This document shows positions 58,210 to 64,000 of a stretch of DNA of 64,000 nt, piece after piece; positions within the stretch are counted from its first letter, which is position 1; each line of letters opens with the position of its first letter. The notes beneath the pieces were generated by a model. That model was not told where the DNA came from, did not search any database, and saw nothing but the letters and a program-made list of their open reading frames with translations. Source of the stretch: Myrica gale (Eukaryota; Streptophyta; Magnoliopsida; Fagales; Myricaceae); the NCBI GenBank assembly GCA_963930655.1, contig OZ005603.1, forward strand, positions 22,644,201 through 22,708,200, given 5' to 3'. The position numbers were made by a program, and so were the translations under genes.

Positions 58210-59875
58210 TGTTAGCCCAAGGTTGTTTTGAAAACAATCTATAAATGATTTTAATGATAACAAGGTTTCTACGTCTTGAAGGACTTTAGATTTTACATTT
58301 AAATTCTTCTCTTAAAATGAATTTCTTCTAGTATCAAGGTTCTCTCTATACAAAAACTCTCCAATCTTATTGATCCTCTTTATTCTCATTAAAAGATCAC
58401 CTTTTATATTGCAAATGGTTTTGAGAATCTTTGAATTTGAATAGATGTTGTTAAAGAACAATTTTTTATGTCTAAGTGTTGAAGGTGTCGACACATAGGA
58501 CCATGGTGTCGACATATTGCACTAACACCCGAGACTTTGCATCCCATTCAACTTGATTTTTTTGGCTAAGTGTTGGAGGTGTCGACACATAGGACCATGG
58601 TGTCGACACATTGCACTAACACCCGAGACTTTGCATTTCAATCCATTCAACTTTTTTTTTCGCTAAGTGTTGGAGGTGTCGACACATAGGACCATGGTGT
58701 CGACACATTGCACTAACACCCGAGACTTTGAATTTCAATCCATTCAACTTGATTTTTAGCTAAGTGTTGGAGGTGTCGACAAATAGGACCATGGTGTCGA
58801 CACATTGCACTAACACCCGAGACTTTGCATTTCAATCCATTCAAGTTGATTTTTGACTAAGTGTTGAAGGTGTCGACACATTGGACCATAGTGTCGACAC
58901 ATTGAACTAACACCCGAGCCCGAGACTTTACATTTCAAACCTTTCAAGTTGATTTTTGACTAAGTGTTGAAGGTGTCGACACATTAGACCATAGTGTCGA
59001 CACATTGAACTAACACCCGAGACTCTATTTTCAGATCTAGTTTAATGTGTCAGCACATACAACCTATGTGTCGACACATTGTGTTATTTTGCAGAATTTC
59101 TGGAAACGTCTTCATCACTTCAAAACTTCCTCAAAATGTCTCAAATGACCTCCAACGGCTCCAAAGCTTTACCAGAAGACCCTTGGTGTCCTAGACGCTT
59201 TAAATTGAAGAAGATGGAGAGAGAAATCAGTGTGGTTGTGCGACATTTACTCTGCCCTAACATTCTAGAGAGATAAACGCTTTAAAGAAGAAAGAAGCTA
59301 CATTATCCAAGAAAGTTTGTCCTCACCTGCAAATAATTGTTGTCTTTCTTGCATATCTTGTCTCTTTGCACACCTCAGTACTTCACACTTGTTTATTCAG
59401 CTTAAAGAGCTATTTCCTTAGATTCCCTTTTGTACCCATCCTTGAAAAACACGTGAGTGTTTGTGAAAAACACCTATCCTACTTGTTGGGTAAAAGAAAT
59501 CCTCTAGGTTGTGAGGATTTGTGAGAGTGAGTTAAAGTGTAAGCTCAGAAAATACTTTGTAACGGTTCCTTAGCACCCCAGAAGCTAAGGTGTATCTACT
59601 ATTTGGAGAATAGAGAAGGAAGCCCAAGGAAGTCAAAGCCTTGGGGGTGGACGTAGGCAAGAGTTAGCCGAACCACCTAAAATTCACGGTGTTATCTCTC
59701 TAACCCTATCTCCTTTTACTGTTAATTTCTTTTGTTGTGATTATTTATATATTTTGCTCAATCTCTTGCTCTTTAGAAATGGGACCTTTGGTTATTCGGT
59801 TTTATTCTTAAAAGAAGACAAAAGTTTTTATAAAACCCAATTCACCCCCCCTCTTGGGTTGTTAGTGTCCTTTCA
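58210..59875. mobile_element. Solo LTR fossil nested in CACTA-3
   Basis: 1666 bp, begins TGTTAGCCCAAGG and ends GTGTCCTTTCA, with a perfect 5-bp duplication GAAGT (58205-58209 and 59876-59880). The right part (GGACGTAGGC...CCGAACCAC and a CCAATTCACCCCCCC-type end) is typical of plant Ty1/copia LTRs. No internal region remains, as expected after LTR-LTR recombination. The intact 5-bp duplication suggests moderate age. It is younger than CACTA-3. Confidence 0.85.
58472..59057. repeat. Six-unit tandem repeat (about 97 bp) inside the solo LTR
   Basis: Units start at about 58472, 58566, 58663, 58760, 58857 and 58960 (spacing 94, 97, 97, 97, 103). Each has two GTGTCGACAC palindromes about 20 bp apart around a short core, then CACTAACACCCGAGACTTT-like text. 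The central units are the most alike. A degenerate GTGTCGACAC pair continues just beyond. Confidence 0.92.
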
Positions 59876-60443
59876 GAAGTAAATTTTTATTTTCATTCAA
59901 ACCTAGTTCGAAAGGTATTTAATGGTGTTCGAATGGGAAAAGGGTAATTTTGACCCGTAAGTTTTTATTTTCATTCAAACCTCATTCGAATGGTATTTAA
60001 AAGCGTTCGAAAGGAAAAAGGGGAGGGGGTTATTTAGGTGCTTAATTTTTTTTCATTTAAATTTCATTCGAATGATATTTAAAAGCATTCCAACGGAAAG
60101 TGATAAGTGTTCGAACAGTAAGTGATAAGTGTTATAACGTTTTTTTCTTGGAATGCAACGAAGTTTCGTCCCAAAAGATTCCTAATTGTTCTAATGATCA
60201 AGTTTATGTTCGAACGGAGTTTTTATGACAGAAAAATTTGTCCCTAAAAAGCTTCTTTTTTGGGACTGCACACAATTTCGTCCCAAATAATCAACTTTTT
60301 TTGGGACAGAAAAAAGAAAAAAAAAATCATTTTTGGGAAAAAAACTTTTCGAGACAATTTTAATTCTTCCTGAAAAACACTATTCCTATATTTTCCGGGA
60401 CGGATTTTAAAATTGGCCTCAAAAAGTCAAATTTGTTGTAGTG

Positions 60444-62304
60444 ACTTAACATGTGGTGGAGTGTAAACTTATATCTCCTTCAACCTTAGTTAATGTTTTA
60501 ATTCCTCATCATTGCCTATTGCATGCATGCAGGGAATGCCAGGCAATCTCATTGTTTTTTCCTTATAAAATTTAAATTTCTCTCATGCACCCTCCAAATT
60601 AAATGGGCTAGGTCTCTTCCTTTAGGTTATTTCTCCTTTTATTTTATTTTGAATGTCTAAGCCCACTTCAATACTTGTAGGCCCTCAAAATAAAATTCAC
60701 CAATGCTATTAAGCTCAATTTAGTCTAAGCACATCAATTCAGTTATAAGGATTTTTTTTCTCTCCTATTATTTTTTCTAATGTCTAATTCTTTATATATA
60801 ACATCTGATTTAGGTGAGGGGTGGAAGTGATGCTGCAGTGTGAAGGTAATTTAAGGGCTTACGATTGTAAGGAATACGTTAGGAATGCATTGCAAATCTT
60901 GCACAGAAAGAATGTGATTATGAGCTATGCCTACCATCTAGATGGGATAGCAAGCATGACTTACCCCAGGTAAACTTGATAGCTCGGGATGAAAATACGA
61001 ATAGTAATATCAAAGGTGGTTTAATCACTCTTCATTCTTACTTTAGAACTATTGTGATTTCTATTTTTGTGCTTAATTTATTCTCTCACACTATCATTGG
61101 ACATGTTTTCTTTATAGAGAATCAGAAAGCAAATAATAATAACAATGGAAAATTAGCAAAAAATTATTGCAGGAGGAGCAGCAGTTTTATTTTTCGGATT
61201 TATGTTCTACTTGTTCATCAAGTCTTTGGGAAAAGAAAGATGATGATTAAGTCTAAATCATGTCAAATTAGATATAGGTTAAATTCATTTTTACTACTTG
61301 AGCTTTCACCCATTTTCAAAATAGCTCATTGAGTTTGAAACTCAAAAAATCAGTCCCTAGATTTGTACACTTTTTAAAAATATGACCTTTTGTTTGCTTG
61401 GATGGGGATCCTTTGCAATTTTTAGCCGAATTTATGGTGTAATTCGAAAAGAGACGGACACAATGGGTAGACTACATTATAGGGCTCATGCTGCCCAAAA
61501 TTTTACGTGAACAATATTAAATTATATGTATCTATTTGTTGTGTCTCTCTCTCCAAATTGCATTGTGCAATTGAGACAAAAAATTACAGAGAATACTAAT
61601 CATATTTACTTTTTGTTCAATAGACTAAGTATGCACCTAAAACATCACGTGACTTACAGGTCACCATATTCTATGAGAACACTTGGACATTTTTTTGAAA
61701 CCCAACGACCAATTGTCACATCAACCCCAAATCTTTTTTATTTCTCTCTCCCCACCCTACTGTGCGTTTCAATTCCATGTCTCTTAATCTCCCTTTATCC
61801 AGAAACTTGTCGCCTCCTCTATGAAGAGAAAGAGGCTAACAGTCTGCAACTCCAAATCTCTTTGCAATCTAAAGCCTGAACTTCTGCTCTTTAATTTACG
61901 GTAGCCAAGAACCTCTGCCTCTCTAGACATGCAGCAGAACCACCAAACCCTTCTCTTTGCTTCTTTTGTAGAGATATCCATTGATTCATTTACATTAATA
62001 GATAAATAAAGTTATCAAAACTAATGAAACAATATTTCTCAAAAGAAAACTTTTAAAAAACAGACAGAGAACAAAAAAAGGATAAAATAAAAAGATTTAC
62101 CAAAGAACAATGCTGGAAACAAATTTTCACATATACTCCTCCCTTGGTTTTGATCACATAAATTTACATGTCTTTTGAAACTAAGCTTTAGACCCAATCC
62201 TATACCTATAGGGGATGAATAGGTATTTAAAAAATAATCAATACTTTTTCTGTTCACAGCAAATTATCGTAATAATTTTCAATTAATCAAAAATATGACA
62301 TCTT
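60444..62304. other. AT-rich spacer, no gene recognised
   Basis: A short patch near 60815-60990 (GGTGAGGGGTGGAAGTGATGC, then ...ECDYELCLPSRWDSKHDLP) looks faintly exon-like but is unidentified. A MITE-arm-like TTTTTACTACTTGAGCTTTC lies at 61289. ORFs of 117-118 residues here show no domain. Confidence 0.35.
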
Positions 62305-62530
62305 CAAAAACTATGTGCTACAATAATTTTACAGCAACACACTTAAGAACAAAAATGTACTACAACCTAATTAATAATAGAAATATCTTTATCTCTAAAC
62401 TTGATCAACTAAGAATCTGCAAAAACTATGTGCTACAATAATTTTACAGCAACACACTTAAGAACACAAATTTACTGCAACCTAATTAATAACAAAAATA
62501 TCTTTATCTCTAAACTTGATCAACTAAGAT
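62305..62530. repeat. 115-bp tandem duplication
   Basis: CAAAAACTATGTGCTACAAT... starts at 62305 and again at 62420, about 95% alike, each running to TTGATCAACTAAGA. Non-coding; it may belong to the LTR of the copia fossil on its right. Confidence 0.9.
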
Positions 62531-62639
62531 ACTATATCTTCAAGATACCAATCAAGATCACTAAAGATATTTATCAAAAACACAAGAACAACACAAGCAA
62601 ACTCAGCAAGTAATTAAGACAAAGAAGACACTGAGATTT

Positions 62640-64000
62640 TGGTTACGAAGTGAGAATCTAGTTAAGTAAACTTCCTCAAAATACAAAAACCGGGTGTAAG
62701 CCACACCAATCACTCCACTAAGAACATCTAGACTTTACAAGATGGTGATCTAAGCAAAAACTCATTCACTTTTCAGATCCCACACTCTTCGAAAAGTCAC
62801 CCAATAATCCTTCTTGGGTTGGTGCGCATCACACATGCGAAAACCAGCAACTCTGGTCTTGTTCTTTAGCGAATTCTGACGAACTCGTCAGCTCTTCTTT
62901 CTTCACAATCCACAACAACATACTTTCTTGAACCCTTACAAGGAAAATTGAGTCTTGATGATTTGTTCTTCTTAGAATCCTATAGGACTTATCGATTCTT
63001 CAATCAATCAATATCCTACAACATCATTCTTCCACCAAAGGGAAGAGAAAGGTCTCTCAGCAATCAGATCAAAGAAATAGACGTATATGGCATAGAGAGA
63101 GAAAATATGCATAAATGGTCTAGAGAGGTAAGTATATTCAATAATGCGTACAAAAATGGTTGAGGCTTAGGAATAGGTTAATATACTATTTAGGTAGGGG
63201 TACGAAGGTAAAATGAATAATATAGGAGGTTTGGACGTGATTCTAAGATTTTAAAACAAATTCTGTTAAAAGTCGGTCAGACTCACATTGGACTAACCAT
63301 AGACTGGCCATACCAACAGAAATACTTCAGAATACTCTGCAACACACTCCAGACCTTCCAGATCCTCAAGACACCCTTTCAGAAAGCCTCTTCTAAATTC
63401 TTCAAGTCTGTAGAACCTTCATAGACCAACCAAGTTACTTTTTGCATTCTAAAATGAAAATACATTTATTAAAATATTGTTTTGCCTATGGGAATTATGT
63501 CAATCTACATGAACATTCTCATCTTGGATGAAAACGCAAAACCCTACTCAAAAAGAACAATCCAAAAATGATTCCCTAATCTCAGTGACAGCTGACCATA
63601 GACTAACCATAGTCTTACTAAAAATTCGAATTATCATTAAAAATTACAGATTTTCAAAGAATCAAAATTTCTTCATAAAACTAGAAATTTCTTGAAAAAT
63701 CAAAATTTTACCAAAACTTTGAAAGCATCTAAAACATAAAAAAAACAACATATTATACATCAATTATAATGCAAGAAACACTTACAAAGTTTAGAAAATA
63801 CCAATTTATTTTCTTAAAAATTCAAACCTTGTACCATCACGAGGTTTGGTAAATAAATCAGTCAATTGGTTTTTTGTAATAACATGTTCAATTGTCATTA
63901 TTTTTTCTTACCCAAACCTTTTTTGAAGTTTTGAATTTCTAGAAATTAAATCCATTTTCTTGTAAATAAATTCAACTTGTTTGGATAAATTTGAGACTTG
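62640..64000 (-). mobile_element. Ty1/copia fossil, 3' part, running off the right edge
   Basis: On the minus strand the 63990-63810 stretch reads as the end of a copia polyprotein RNase H region (...IEHVITKNQLTDLFTKPRDG..., cf. the family's ADIFTKPL motif). The sequence to its left is then 3' LTR. Around 62640-62720 it contains a GATTTTGGTTACGAAG ... GGGTGTAAGCC stretch of the kind common in plant copia LTRs. The left border is not sharp. Most of the element lies outside the window; the visible part looks broken. Confidence 0.55.

Larger units (their letters stand above)
57667..60443. mobile_element. CACTA-3: short non-autonomous CACTA transposon with nested solo LTR
   Basis: The ends are a perfect 16-bp inverted pair, CACTACAACAAATTTG / CAAATTTGTTGTAGTG. 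The 3-bp duplication is ACT (57664-57666 and 60444-60446). Subterminal words TTTTGGGAC / GTCCCAAAA and many GTTCGAACG-like motifs recur. Without the solo LTR and its duplicated site it is only about 1.1 kb and has no coding capacity. Its ends differ from CACTA-1 and -2 (ACAACAAA versus ACAAGAAA), so it is a separate subfamily, related to the decayed terminus at 18449. Confidence 0.93.

Noticed and set aside
58472-59057. CRISPR-like regularly spaced repeats
   Set aside because: Units are whole tandem copies without unique spacers, lie in a plant LTR, and have no cas genes.
60976-61332. 118-residue ORF as a gene
   Set aside because: AT-rich chance ORF without domain or neighbouring exons.

Overview
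This is nuclear DNA of a eudicot plant, probably a woody rosid; the species cannot be fixed from the sequence. Three host protein genes are clear. An R2R3-MYB gene runs off the left edge (minus strand, 1-747). A 20-exon importin-5/karyopherin beta-3 gene, orthologous to Arabidopsis KETCH1, lies at 34185-44411. An AP2/ERF gene of the RAP2.11/ERN1 type lies at 49487-50314. In Arabidopsis, KETCH1 (At5g19820) and RAP2.11 (At5g19790) are also near neighbours, so the right half is a piece of conserved microsynteny.

Nearly everything else is layered transposable elements. Three CACTA (En/Spm) DNA transposons have both ends and perfect 3-bp target duplications: 3489-9973 (TGC), 23578-30963 (CAT) and 57667-60443 (ACT). 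The first carries a Pack-MULE (4069-6070, 9-bp TSD) with captured gene sequence. The second carries two transposon genes, interrupted by an inverted-repeat MITE and a small CACTA derivative. The third carries a solo LTR (58210-59875, 5-bp TSD) with an internal 97-bp tandem repeat. Arrays of a palindromic CGTYCGRACG-type motif fill these CACTA elements.

Layout: MYB, an AT-rich spacer and a MITE (1-3190); an old repeat split by CACTA-1 (3200-10355); a decayed Ptta/En/Spm-type transposase relic (11.4-13.1 kb); a LINE whose 5' part is inverted and which hosts a tandem TRIM (13403-15446); an orphan exon (15.45-15.78 kb); a GC-rich retroposon with a 14-bp TSD (16601-17371); a second copy of the old repeat, uninterrupted where the first carries CACTA-1 (18.8-20.2 kb); AT-rich DNA with a possible LTR; CACTA-2; a minisatellite and a MITE; the importin gene; a 4.9-kb spacer; the ERF gene; MITEs; two stacked Ty3/gypsy fossils (Tat-like 52.4-54.4 kb, Athila-like 54.4-57.1 kb); CACTA-3; and the edge of a Ty1/copia fossil on the minus strand at the right end.

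The host genes are not an operon and act separately: MYB and ERF are transcription factors and the importin carries cargo into the nucleus. Insertion order can be read from the nesting. No rRNA, convincing tRNA, CRISPR or bacterial feature was seen.
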